In this document: positions 1-10,139 of the stretch, in pieces
Layout of the letters: each line of letters opens with the position of its first letter
Numbering within the stretch: position 1 is the stretch's first letter
From: Solen grandis
Taxonomy: Eukaryota; Mollusca; Bivalvia; Adapedonta; Solenidae
DNA length: 64,000 nt
Direction of reading: 5' to 3'
Assembly: GCA_021229015.1 (NCBI GenBank)
Contig: CM037781.1
Location: 34,206,759-34,270,758, forward strand
Notes under the pieces: generated by a model
The model's input: only the letters and a program-made list of their open reading frames with translations
What the model was told of the DNA's origin: nothing
Databases searched by the model: none
Made by a program: the position numbers and the translations under genes

Positions 1-337
1 CCTAGATGCTCGACGAGTGGATGTATAGAATTGTGATTTTATTATCATTATCATGAATTTATTATAAAATCCCAAATTGATGCTGATAAATTCTTAATTT
101 TGTTTGTAGATTCTGACGATTTATTTATTGATCATAATTTCATACAAATATTTAATAGCTCTTCATGTAATTATTTATTGTGAAAAAAACCATTACTTTC
201 GCTTTAGCCATGAAACGGTATTCATCGTTACACGTTTTGACCAAGCCGCTGCAATATTAAGCTAGAGTACAAATGCGGACAGAAAAAATGTACCGATTAA
301 AATGATCATGGCATTATACAATGTAGACAATGTTGAC
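1..337. other. AT-rich flank, no gene seen
   Basis: Both strands show only short open frames, and no repeat copy, tRNA-like box or splice-bounded exon was recognised. Confidence 0.5.
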
Positions 338-699
338 ACATCAAACATTAGATCAATATCTGCAAGCGTTTAGAAAAAAAAATGTTCAAATGTTCGGAAA
401 ACGTGTGTGACTGACGGAGTTCAAAACCTAAAAAAAAAAAAAGGATATAAAGCCTGGCTTGGGACCAGAAAAGATGTTCTTACTAAGGTCAAGGTCGAGT
501 GTGAAAGGTGAAAAGCGCAGAGAAAAAAATCATTATTTTAAAAGCATTAATGGCTTATATTCTTTTTCTTCTTCTTTTTTTTAGTCCCCTACCGGCATCG
601 CCGAAGGGGATTATAGTTTTGCACTCCGTCAGTCACACACATGTTTTCCGAACATTTTTTTCTAAACGCTTGCAGATATTGATCTAATGTTTGGTGTGC
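338..699. repeat. Inverted pair of one repeat family, arms of about 85-90 bp
   Basis: The left arm (338-427, plus) and right arm (616-699, minus) carry the same sequence in opposite orientation. Both contain the words AACATTAGATCAATATCTGC and GTGTGTGACTGACGGAGT. The arms differ by small indels, such as an extra ATGTTCAA in the left arm. About 190 bp lie between them. The right copy continues inward into a hairpin at 585-610 and an A/G-rich tail. The left copy ends in a run of A. This is two face-to-face copies of one repeat end, or a foldback element. No coding sequence is present. Confidence 0.8.
582..616 (-). repeat. Terminal hairpin of a Helitron-like repeat end
   Basis: TCCCCT at 585-590 pairs with AGGGGA at 605-610, and CGGC at 593-596 pairs with GCCG at 600-603. 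On the minus strand the hairpin is followed by ACTA and then an A/G-rich tract. Hairpin plus CTRR-like end is the 3' signature of Helitron-type elements. The assignment is inference because no Rep/helicase gene is present. Confidence 0.45.
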
Positions 700-890
700 C
701 AATCTACCACCATGAGTCACAGATGAAGTTCGAGTTCGAATGATGCGAGAAGTAAAGAGGAGTCATTTTCTGTTGACTAACAATTTGATATCAGTTCTAT
801 CGCTTTGCCAAGGAACTGCGTCGAATATGGTAAACGTGAATCACTTATTGATCATATTGTTGTTTCACAGGAATTTGTAGATATGGTGCT

Positions 891-1268
891 GTAACAAACT
901 CGACCCAGCCCAGGATCGAACCCGGTCCGCCGGCGTGCATGTCCAATGCTCCACTGACCCAAAGAGTCGACTCCCTGACGCAGTTGTCAGAGATTGTATT
1001 TGTACCTGTGACAACGCATCGTCACATTACTTTCCCCTCCGAGAATTCTTGACCCGAGACTTGGCCTGGGAAACATATGGGTAAGGCAACTCCGGTCTGG
1101 CAGTTGACATTATCCCAACGCTGCCACCAATGTAACAAACTCGAACCGGCATAGAATCGAACTGCCGGCGTGCAAGTCCAGTGCTCTAACCACTGAGCCA
1201 AAGAGTCGACTTCCTGACACAGTTGTCAGAGATTGTATTTATACCTGTGATGACGCACCGTCACATTG
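891..1268 (-). mobile_element. tRNA-derived SINE, one full and one partial copy in tandem
   Basis: Two head-to-tail copies start at about 891 and 1132, each with ACAAACTCGA followed by a tRNA-like segment and the shared stretch CAGTTGTCAGAGATTGTATT. Read on the minus strand, the second copy has a good RNA polymerase III A box (TGGCTCAGTGGTTAGAG) and B box (GTTCGATTC). The first copy has the same boxes with substitutions. The first unit is about 241 bp and the second is cut to about 137 bp. The loop of the anticodon-like arm reads TGC at its centre, so an alanine tRNA ancestor is possible but unproven. Confidence 0.75.
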
Positions 1269-1370
1269 CAAAGCTGCATAATACTTGGCGATAATTGTTT
1301 GAATGTATCGTGTCATGGCCCGATACTAGTGTCTTTTTGTTTTTGTCCAATTATAAACTTATAAAATTAT

Positions 1371-2591
1371 AAGCTCACGCTGTCGAGCGCCAAATGCGCC
1401 AAATGGCTCATGATTATTAAAAGTGGCCCGAAAATTTTGAATTTGGCGCATTATCTTGTCGCATGGTTTTTATTTTTGTCATTTACCTAAGCAGTCAGAC
1501 TGGTTATTGGTTTCGCTCACGCAGAGCATCGCTAGACCGAGAAAAATCGATAACCAGTCTAGCACGCGCGTCCTTCACCCTGTGTATCAGTGTATTTCAC
1601 AGTTATGGCAGTTGGCACGTACGTGTTGATGATTTAGTAGTTTATCGGCAATTAAATAAAAGGTAACGACGGATTAAGTATACGATGATTATTTATTTGG
1701 CTGTCGGAACAAAGGCACACTTATTGGATTGTTTGTTACGGTTTAGTCTGACGATATTCAGTCTCGTTCGGCAAGCGATAATCAAAAGATGCGGTAAGTA
1801 TAATTAAAGGGACAATTAAAGATCACAAGCAAATTAAATAACCGACAACGAAAGGGCAGGCAAAATTTGGTTAAGACTAGCCTTAGGAATTCCCTCAATG
1901 TAAGGTCACTTGAACGTCTGCTTATGATTTCTATTGATGGGCCTGCTTTGGAGGAGTTTGATTTTAAACAGTCATTTAAGAAATGGGCAAATCAGAAGAC
2001 TCGTAGAATCTTAGTGTAACTTCATGGGAAATGAAACACTGAACTGAACACTGACTCTTACCAAAAATGCAACAGGCTTAATGTATATATGTGTAATATA
2101 AGAATGTAAATATGAAATACAGTATGTATGTATGTAAATAACAGAATGTTAATATTTAAAATTATTTTGAATTTTTTTTTTCTTTTATGAATTACAAAAC
2201 ATAGTGAAAACTATTAAATAAATGATGGTATATAACAGCACTACTGTCTTGTTACTTTACTGCTTCCCTGTGTTACAAAATGGATATAGAAAAATGGGAG
2301 AAAGAGAGTGAGAGAGAGAAAGATAGAGAAGGGTATGTAAAACAAACAATAAAAAAATATAAAAAACACAAAATGCACACATACAAATAAAATAAACCAA
2401 AGATTTCTGAACAATAATACCACCAGTAGCACATATAATCATTATAAATGCCCATATTTTGTCGCATTCTCATTAAATTATTGGCTCATCCTGGCTCCAA
2501 AATTTGGCTCAAAGAAAAAAAAAGTGGCCCCAATTTTGGACCATTTGGCTCATGCCTTGGCTCATAAAAAATAATTCCCAGCGTGAGCCCT
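1371..2591 (+). mobile_element. hAT-family DNA transposon remnant
   Basis: The ends carry an inverted GCTCACGCTG (1373-1382, and as CAGCGTGAGC at 2579-2588). Both sides also have subterminal copies of GGCTCATG/GCCAAATGG-type words and a GTGGCCC block, also in inverted orientation. Between them lies a fragment matching the end of a hAT transposase (1804-2019). Short terminal repeats plus subterminal repeats are typical of hAT elements. I could not find a clean 8-bp target duplication. The rest of the interior (1383-1803, 2020-2578) is AT-rich with no recognisable coding sequence. Confidence 0.6.
1804..2019 (+). pseudogene. hAT transposase C-terminal fragment
   Basis: This open frame of about 71 codons, from the stop at 1801 to the stop at 2017-2019, ends with the words SLERLLMISIDGPALEEFD and KKWANQKTRRI. 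This matches the end of the hAT dimerisation region: a leucine-rich LE-LL core, then a GP...FD segment and a basic tail with a conserved W. In intact elements this region mediates transposase multimerisation. Only the last tenth of a normal 500-700 residue hAT transposase remains, with no DDE catalytic core or BED zinc finger upstream, so it cannot be active. It lies between matching terminal repeats, which supports the call. The start given is only the upstream stop. Confidence 0.65.
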
Positions 2592-2678
2592 TTAAGGACA
2601 ATGTTCACCTTCCTTACCATCCAAAAAAATGGTCAAAAATAGACAGTTATTCCATACATACAGAGATATTTATATAAT

Positions 2679-3188
2679 TTGAAAAGGATGTTAAGTCAAT
2701 CAAGCCCAAATAATACGACTAGTGGTCACTCATATATTGAAGATTTGTATGAGCGGATAGTAGCCTGCATTTCACGTGCCTCTGATAAACATATCCCGTC
2801 CGTTCGTTATCGACACTTTCTAGAGCCATTCTGGGATCAAACACTTAAAGAACTTCACGGTGTAATGAAGGTAAAACGACATGTTTGGCTTAATGTGGGA
2901 AGACCACGTGGTGACATGTTCGAATCATACGTGCATTATAATAATAGGAAGCGTGCTTTTAGACGTTACCATCGTATTGTAACAGAAAAGTACATGCGGC
3001 ATACATATGACGAAATCGACAACGCATCGGCTGTTGTTTACCCCCTAATTTGGAAATTATTAAATGCAAAGAATAATAGGAGCACTTTATTTGCTGGTAG
3101 TGAGTTGATTTTTGATAAAAAAAAACTATACGTGATCCCAAAGAAATCTCACACGCGTGGGGGATTATTTTGCAGAGTTATACAGTGA
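2679..3188 (+). pseudogene. LINE ORF2 linker between endonuclease and RT
   Basis: A 169-codon open frame. Basic, tryptophan-containing segments such as FLEPFWDQTLKELHGVMK and KRAFRRYHRIV are the usual content of the linker between the endonuclease and RT domains in CR1-like elements, where the region precedes motif 0 of the RT. No catalytic residues are expected here and none are seen. The first Met is internal to the original protein, since the real ORF2 would begin several hundred residues upstream. The frame breaks at 3188 and the homology continues in other frames. Similarity is judged by eye, so the family name is inference. Confidence 0.6.
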
Positions 3189-3194
3189 TAGGAA

Positions 3195-4275
3195 CATACG
3201 GATTATGATTCCAGTTTTTATGATCATGTGATATCTTTTGTTCACAGAGCTTAGTCTTCTCCTTTTAGTTATAAAGAGAAAGATAAAATAGAAAGATGCG
3301 AAACTGCACTTGCTATTACAGAATTGAACATGGGTAAGGCATAATGTTTCGATGGAGTCTATACCGAGCATATTAAGTATGGTGGCATTGTCTTAGAAGA
3401 TTTACTTTTATATTTTTTCAATGAAATGTATTCGAACTCTTATATACCCGTCAATCTCAAGAGAGGTATTATCATAACTCTTTTCAAGGGTTGTAATTGT
3501 TATAGAGCAATGACACTCACGTCTTCTATACTCAAATTGTTATTGTAGTTGTTGTATTGGGGTTTACCGTCGCTGCGATAGTATTTCAATCATATAGCGA
3601 CGTCCAGCTAATTACGGGTGGAGGAAGACCCAGAGTACACAGAGGTACCCGGGTAGAACCACCGACCTACCGCAAGCCAGCTGGAAGGCTTCCTCACATG
3701 AAAAATCCGAAGTCCCTACCGGGATTCGAACCCACAGCGGTGAGGGGCTGAGAGATTTGTAGTCCACGACTGTAACCGCTCGGTCACGGCGGCCCCACAC
3801 AAATTGTATGAGTCTGTTATCTTACATAAGTTAAAGAATAAGATTAAGATAAACATCCATCCGTTACAAGGGGAATTTCAGAAAGGTGTTGGTTGCACTA
3901 TGACAACCTACCTCATTAATGAATGTATACATTATTGTAAAGAGAATCAAAGTAATTAACATGTTTGCATTTTCTTTAGACTGTAGACAAGACTTTGATA
4001 AAGTTTGGCATGACGGCCTCTTTTATAGATTATATAACTCAGGTATATCCGATCAGTTGTGGCTCAGTTTTGTTGCATTGCATACTGATATGTTTCGCTG
4101 TGTACTGTATCAAACATATCTGTCTCACTGGTTCCCTGTTAAACAACCTGCAAGACAGGGGGGACTATGTTCATCATTTTTGTATTTGATTTAAATTAAT
4201 GATTTGATAACACAGTTGGTGAACACAGGTATTAGGTTTACTATTACCGGTAAAGCCATGTACGCCCCAACCGTA
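3195..4275 (+). pseudogene. LINE reverse transcriptase, frameshifted and SINE-split
   Basis: RT signatures appear in order but in different frames. Around 3395-3475 the frame reads LLLYFFNEMY and KRGIIITLFKG (fingers). Around 3985-4010 it reads DCRQDFDKVWHDGLFYRLY, which carries the first catalytic aspartate region. Near 4150 is RQGGL, the conserved QG turn. Near 4275 is TVVDDI, equivalent to the FADD/YADD catalytic pair with Ala replaced by Val. A stop follows the RQGG segment at 4192-4194, and several further shifts are needed. The SINE at 3541-3799 separates two RT segments that rejoin exactly across its target duplication. The enzyme is dead. Confidence 0.75.
3541..3799 (-). mobile_element. 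tRNA-derived SINE (family A, copy 1) with 8-bp target duplication
   Basis: The element lies between identical CAAATTGT sequences at 3533-3540 and 3800-3807. Removing it with one duplicate restores the LINE reading register across the site. On the minus strand it starts with a tRNA-Ser/Leu-like head: the A-box-like TGACCGAGCGGTTACAG, then the B-box-like GTGGGTTCGAATCCC. The conserved body contains CATGTGAGGAAGCC, GGTCGGTGGTTCTACCC and a GCGACGGTAAA end. The two other copies are at 18285-18515 and 35600-35850. This copy is younger than the LINE that it interrupts. Confidence 0.9.
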
Positions 4276-4279
4276 GTGG

Positions 4280-5160
4280 ATGATATTCTTCTCCTGTCTT
4301 TTTCAGCGTTTGATGAACACGTGCTGTATGTATTCATGTAGGGGGCGCTATCAGTACAATCCTACGAAGTACTGGATAATTGTTTTTAATGAAATCAGGC
4401 ATTCATGTTTTAAACCAAACCGAGCATGGTTAATGGGTCTTAAACCTATATATGAAGTAGAAAAATACAAGCATCTTGGTGTTATTTTGTTTAAAAGTGG
4501 TAGATCTCCTGATAAGATTGACAATGTTACTAGTAAGCTTAGGAAAACATTCTTCAGTATAGTTAATTGTACTTCTTTTGCGTCTCGTTTAACGACAACT
4601 AAAAGAACATACAATAGTATTGTGCTCCCTAAGGCACTTTATAGTAAGGATTTCTGATCACGAGATCATCCTTCTTGAACGCGCCCATCGTCTATGTATT
4701 AAATCTATACAGGGATTAACAATGACAACACGCACTGACGTAGCGCTTATTTTGTTTAGCTGTCTTCCTCTTAAAGCTTAATATTGATAATATTCGGACA
4801 ATTGTGTCGATTATATGGAAACTTTTGGATCAAAGTCATGTTTTTAATAAGATGTAGTCAGCAATATTTCTTACAGAATGTGCATATCGATAAGTGTAGG
4901 TACTGTGGTGTTTTGTCATCTACACCTTCCTTTACTGGTCACATTATAATTGAATGTACCGCAATACATAATATACCCATACGCCTAATTGATAAAATAT
5001 TCAATATCTTTGGAGGCAGGGTAATAGAGTATTTGAATGATATTATGAAACGGGATTTGGTCAACGTTCTACTAAGGTTAGGCACCCTTTGCTTGTAAAT
5101 ATATTGAAGAGCAAGTATGAAGACTTTTTCCATTCTTGTTCTTCGGTATATTAATTTAAT
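4280..5160 (+). pseudogene. LINE post-RT (thumb and C-terminal) region
   Basis: Open frames at 4280-4657 and 4784-5098, with a short bridging frame between, carry the usual post-RT features of this LINE class: a YKHLGVILF-like thumb motif (near 4465-4490), a LPKALYS segment near 4630, and LLERAHRLCIKSIQG around 4675-4715. A Cys/His cluster follows near 4897-4960 (KCRYCG ... GHIIIEC). At least two frameshifts separate the parts. The Cys/His cluster probably corresponds to the C-terminal zinc-binding region common in such proteins. No function remains. Confidence 0.65.
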
Positions 5161-5930
5161 GTGGCACTCGTACTTTGCGTAATACATATATATATTATAT
5201 GTGTATGTATGTGTATATCTATAATTAACTGATATTGCATTTTTAAAGTACATTTCTCAGTTTATTGTTGTATTTTTGTTCTAGTTTAAAATGAGATTAA
5301 AAAAAAAGATATAATTATGTCTCATAGCGTCATATTTATATACCTATGACTTCATTAACTGTTTGTTACGCCTTACGTCTTTACTCACGTCCTTGTTACT
5401 TTATACATGTATAGTAATTTGCATTTCAGGCCATTAATTTATTAATGGACTGCTGTGTATTACTTGTGAAAAACATAACAACCATTTATAAGCTCTTTCT
5501 TTTCGTTTCGGAAAGGATATCCAAAAATAATGGTTTTGTTTCTCTTTCGCACTTTTTTTTTTTTTTTATCTTCATCTCTAGTCACATTAGTTTTTGTTGT
5601 TGTTTAAAACGTATATGTTATATGTATAAGTTAGTCACACTTTTTACTGCTGTTTTATATGTGTATGCTGTTACTTTTGTATATGTAAAATGCTCTCCTA
5701 TATTGGAGGAACTAAAGATATATATTCATATAATCTTATGCACTGTAGGCAAGAGAAATGGGGAGAGTAAGAGTGGCGATATGATTATTGTTAGCCATCC
5801 ATTGAGACAAATGGTGTGTTCGTCTTTTTTTAAAGATCGTTAATGAAAACGACCAAAAGAAATACGACACCATCATATAAAAATACCTGTTCTCTCAGAT
5901 TTATCAGCGCTTTGATATATTATTTTGTGT
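5161..5930 (+). other. 3' untranslated region of the CR1-like LINE
   Basis: AT-rich sequence after the last LINE protein similarity. The stretch 5735-5843, with CACTGTAGGCAAGAGAAA and CCATTGAGACAAATGGTG, recurs at 38478-38575 without any coding part. This marks it as the 3' end of the family. The open frame at 5445-5843 lies inside this tail and is not taken as a gene. Confidence 0.6.
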
Positions 5931-5939
5931 TAATTATTT

Positions 5940-6400
5940 ATCAAGTTTTGCACAATCTTTATTACACTGTGTACATTCTCCGTTATGCTGTGTACCATCT
6001 TTATTAGAAAATTATACAGTATGTTATGTAAATTCCTTATTATGCTGTGCACATTTTGTATCATGTTATGTGCATTGTGTTTTATGTTCTACTTATTACA
6101 TATTGTGTTTTGTGCAGTCTTCGTTATCTTATATATGAATAAAGAATACACTTAACATAATAACGAAGATACATAATATGATAAAGAAATACATAAATAA
6201 TATAATATAGAGTGTAACATAACATAATAACGAATGCACATAATATAATAAAGAGAGTACATAACAATATAATATAGAGTGTACATAACATAATAAAGAA
6301 TGCACATAATATAATAAAGAGAGTACATAAATAATATAATATAGAGTGTACATAACATAAACATAACATAATAAAGAATGCACATAACATATAAAGATCG
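5940..6400. repeat. Minisatellite that reverses orientation near 6130
   Basis: The left part (5940-6125) repeats plus-strand words such as TTATGCTGTGTAC and TTATGTGCATT. The right part (6126-6395) carries the reverse complement (GCACATAACATAATAAAGAA). The right half also has a longer period: blocks of about 66-68 bp ending in ATATAATATAGAGTGT recur at about 6216-6282 and 6283-6350. The turning point around 6118-6175 holds an imperfect hairpin (CTTCGTTAT against ATAACGAAG). Minus-strand open frames rich in Y, C and L here are by-products of the repeat. Confidence 0.75.
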
Positions 6401-7105
6401 TCATTATAAGACAGTTGAGGCGTTCCATACTACACGAATGAATATCCTTTACATTCATTCACGATAAGTTGAGGTCAGAGGTCATGTTGATTGTGTGGAT
6501 GTGGTGGTAAACGGTTGTCGAAAAAATAATTTTCTATCTATTTAGAGAAGTTTTTTTAAAACCATTTCTTTGGAAATGAGTTTCTAAAGGTTCTAAGTCA
6601 GTGTGGAAGGTTGAATCTTGTGGAAATTATGACGCTATAAGATGTAAAAGGACTTTATATGAGGCAACATCGAGGGAAGTGACGCGGGAAAATATGGCGT
6701 TGTGTGGACTGATGTGACATTGTGTTCGATTCGATTGAATTTATGAAAGTGATAGACTAGAGTTGTGGTGTAATATCTAGTTATCGGATTTATTGCAAAG
6801 GATAATATAACCAGGTATATATAAGATATATTTATCTAATGACTGTAATTAACTATATAAACTATATAAAACTACACCGGTATATTAAACACATATACTC
6901 TCGCTTTTCTCGTGCTGTCGAATGTGCTCGAGATTGTGTTATTTATATCCTGGTACACAACCTTAAATTGCAATCCAGCTTTAAAGTGGTAGTGGCTATT
7001 GAAAATTAGTATCGGTATAAGAACATATACATAAAACTGCACAACAACATTATATGAAATACTGGAAATACTGATATTGTTAGTTAAACACCGTCTATAT
7101 AAAAA
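6401..7105 (+). other. Non-coding lead-in to the L1-like ORF1
   Basis: No coding sequence or repeat copy was recognised. Its position directly before ORF1 suggests that part of it is the 5' untranslated region and internal promoter of the LINE, but the 5' end of the element could not be placed. Confidence 0.4.
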
Positions 7106-8122
7106 ATGCCTGGCACGGGAGGTAAAACGAAAAAAAATGATAGAAAGGAAAGTGACAAAAATACGGAAATACCTGACGTGGCAGTTTCATCCACCCCGAA
7201 AGGAAGAACAGGGCGCTCAAAAGAGAGGTCAGAATGTAGCGCAACACCACAGACAAAAATTGACAACATATTTAAGCGCTCAGATTCGCCAAGCTCCAGT
7301 GAAATTGCTAAGGTGCTATTTTCCCTGCAGAAAAAACTAGACAAGGTTGCTTCACAAGAATATATAGAGAACAAATTCAAACACATGATCACAGAAACAT
7401 TGTTCTCAGAAAAAATACAAGAAATAAAAAATGATATATCAGAAAAAATTGAACAAGAATTAAGCCAAATTTATAGTGCCATCGAAGAGGTAAAGAAGAG
7501 TGTTGATAAAATGGAACGTGAGTCATGTGAATTAGAGGGGAGACTTCTCGAGTCTGAGCTGAAAATGAATGACCTAGAAAAAAGAAATGAAACCTTAACA
7601 GAGGAAAACAAACAACTAAAGAGTAAAATAAATGAGATGTCATTCGCTGTAACATCTCAAAGCCATGAGATTAACGACCTGGAGCAATATACCAGACGGA
7701 ACTCAATCCGAATTTATGGTATTGACGACCCCGACAGGAAAGAACCAACACAAGTAACTGCTGAGAAAGTGATAAAAGTGCTGAACAACGACCTAGGAAT
7801 GCAGGTGCAACCTCGCGACATAGACATTGCGCATCGACTGGGTAGATTTTCAACTACAGGAAACAGGCCTGTTATTTGTAAATTCGTGGCTAGGACGCAT
7901 AAAATCCAGGCTATCAGTCTTCGACGAAAACTGAAGGGTAAGGCAACGGTGATACGAGAAGATCTCACCTTAAAAAATGCAAAACTTCTACAAGAGGTGT
8001 CCGCCTCAGAAAAGGTGAAATCTGCGTGGTCAACAGAGGGCAAAATCTTGGCGGCTTTAAATAACGGAAAGATTGTTACAATATCTCTCCAAACGGACCT
8101 GACGAGAGCTCTCGCGGAGTAA
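7106..8122 (+). CDS. L1-type ORF1 protein (RNA-binding coiled-coil protein)
   Basis: A complete 338-codon frame from AAAAATGCC to TAA, the longest open frame in the window. Residues 1-60 are basic and Ser/Thr/Pro-rich. Residues about 85-195 form a heptad-rich Lys/Glu coiled coil. At about 191-206 lies DLEQYTRRNSIRIYGI, the hallmark entry to the RRM-like domain of L1-type ORF1 proteins, followed by AHRLGRF (242-248) and the C-terminal domain with REDLTLKNAKLL and KVKSAW. Family members trimerise, bind LINE RNA and act as nucleic-acid chaperones in the retrotransposition particle. The frame is uninterrupted although the ORF2 downstream is ruined. The Met at 7106 is the first possible start and fits the usual family length. 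Confidence 0.85.
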   Translation: MPGTGGKTKKNDRKESDKNTEIPDVAVSSTPKGRTGRSKERSECSATPQTKIDNIFKRSDSPSSSEIAKVLFSLQKKLDKVASQEYIENKFKHMITETLFSEKIQEIKNDISEKIEQELSQIYSAIEEVKKSVDKMERESCELEGRLLESELKMNDLEKRNETLTEENKQLKSKINEMSFAVTSQSHEINDLEQYTRRNSIRIYGIDDPDRKEPTQVTAEKVIKVLNNDLGMQVQPRDIDIAHRLGRFSTTGNRPVICKFVARTHKIQAISLRRKLKGKATVIREDLTLKNAKLLQEVSASEKVKSAWSTEGKILAALNNGKIVTISLQTDLTRALAE

Positions 8123-10049
8123 ACTGTTAGAGCTATCCTTTGAGAAAATTCGTGATTCTATATACATGAATCATACACTTTTCTATTTTAGGGTCAGCAT
8201 TCAGCACAGCGGAAGAGTCAGAAGTCTGCCAAGGTCAAACAAACAAAATATTGATTCTTTCTTTTTGTACTACATAAATTTATATGTTATGTTGTGTAGA
8301 TATGTTGTTTTTTTTCTCTCTTTAAATCACCTGAAGATTTCGTAGTTATGATTCCATGCGAGATATTCATAGTCGTTTGTGGGTATTATTAACTGATACC
8401 AGTAAAAAGATATTATAGCTATATTTAGGATCCAAATAAAATACAAATTCCGTTTAAAAATAATTTAAATGGCTATAGCAGGATTCCGCATGTTTTTTGT
8501 TGTGTGTTTTTTTTTTGTTTTTTTTTTACTTATATATGATGTAAACCTGCATATTTGCTAAACATGACATTACTTTTCTTCTAAAAAACAATAATATAAG
8601 AAAATGATAAAAAGTCTCAATGAGAGAATATATACACTAATAAATAAACGGCTTAAGTACTGTCCTTTGAAATAAACACGGGACGGAGTTTCCTAAATAG
8701 CCCAAAAATAGATACTACACTTCTATTTTTAGATAGGCTGAACCGGCTACGCTTAAGTCTGTCCTTTTTATTGGTTTTAAGAGTCTGGTCTGTGGTGGAT
8801 ATTTGCTCTCCTCATAAATTGTACTTATCATTTTTTTGTTTTCTCTCTTTGTGCATTTGTAATTTGAAATTATACTTTGTTTCTGCATTGTATTGGGATT
8901 TTATTAGATTGTTCCTCATAACGAGATGTTTTTCCTAACTTTATATAATCATGTTCTTGCTTGATTACTCTAGAGTTGATTTACATGGTTTATAAATATA
9001 ATAATGAAAAAAAAAAAATAATAATAGTGACATAACTCTAGCATAGCAAATTTTGGCTATTGTTGTTGATATATTGATGTTGAACTTTATAGATATGCGC
9101 GTGTGTGTGAGTATATGGAGGTGTATATATACATATGGGGGTATCTACTCATGATTAGCATTAAATTTCAATAAATGTAAAGTATATAGGCCTACCTGAA
9201 TGTTTTGTGAACCCAAATTAATAACCATCAGTTACCGGTATATTTGTAAATTTGACTTAATATCTTGGGTCGCCTGCATAGCATGGCAGACACATTGGGA
9301 TCACTTTGTCCGTCGTCGTCGATGGGGCGGCGGTGGGGGCGTATAAAAGATATGAAAGCGAAACTTCATAATAATTACATGTCATTGAGTGCTGTGATCA
9401 AGTACAGTAACTCAAATTTGTGTTAGGGTAGATAAATTTTATCTATTTAATTATCGGTAATTATGTTCTATTTCATGCGTTTGAATTTGTATGCATACAA
9501 TGTTTAGATATATATACCAGAATCTCCGATTTTTTTTTTCATTGTCATGAGGCCTGATATTAAAATCATTGTGTATCTTAATGTAAAATATAATTATATA
9601 CTTGCAGCTTGTTTCGTTAACGAGCACTGAGATGGATCAAGAGCAACGTTTGTACATGTAATATTAAAAAAAAAAAAAAAGAATAATGTATTTATGGCAA
9701 GTGCTTATATAGATATATATTTTGAAATAGCTTACTACTTTCAAAGCCCCACAGATTTTTTTTTTCTGTTCCAGGATGCTGAGATATCGTAATATTTTAA
9801 GAGAAAATATGTTTTGCTGTTGATCTTGTATTTTTATATATTTTTTTTTTTATCTCAACTCAACTCCACATTGACTGATAAAAATTGTTTATATGATGAA
9901 AGTTATGAGGCTGATTATTGATTTACAGATGTTGTTAGTAACAAAAACAAATGTGAATAGTCATACATGTGTCTTTATAGCTATTATAAAGGTTTCTTTT
10001 AAAGTTTCTCATAATTGTATTGATGCCAACACCTCAAGAACCACTTATT
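8123..10049 (+). other. Long AT-rich spacer between LINE ORF1 and ORF2
   Basis: About 1.9 kb with no supported coding sequence. The spacer is normally short in L1-type elements, so an insertion or decay of the ORF2 start is likely. Visible pieces are a small palindrome at about 8704-8733 (AAAAATAG against CTATTTTT), several A or T runs, and a GC-richer island at 9266-9360. That island has GTCGTCGTC triplets and a TATAAAA word and looks like a separate short repeat. The endonuclease N-terminus could not be recognised here. Confidence 0.45.
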
Positions 10050-10139
10050 ATATATTTGTATATTATAGCAACTTTAATAGTAGTTTTTTTAGACGAAATT
10101 GAACAATATTTATGTGGAATTGGTTTTACAGTATATTAT

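Larger units (their letters stand above)
2640..5930 (+). mobile_element. CR1-like non-LTR retrotransposon (LINE), decayed
   Basis: Fragments of one ORF2-type polyprotein lie in order along the plus strand: a linker after the endonuclease (2679-3188), reverse transcriptase (about 3195-4260), post-RT region (4280-5100), then an AT-rich 3' untranslated part to about 5930. The order and the RT motifs fit the CR1/Jockey group. No endonuclease is seen upstream, so the copy is 5'-truncated. A SINE with target duplication splits the RT (3541-3799). A second copy of the 3' region occurs at 38455-38770, so the family has transposed repeatedly. Confidence 0.8.

Noticed and set aside
1463..1666. 67-codon open frame as the start of the hAT transposase
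   Set aside because: It shows no BED finger or other transposase motif, and composition does not change at its ends.
6124..6458. Overlapping minus-strand open frames of 77-109 codons
   Set aside because: The residues are a low-complexity Y/C/L/I mix created by the AT-rich minisatellite, and three frames are open at once.
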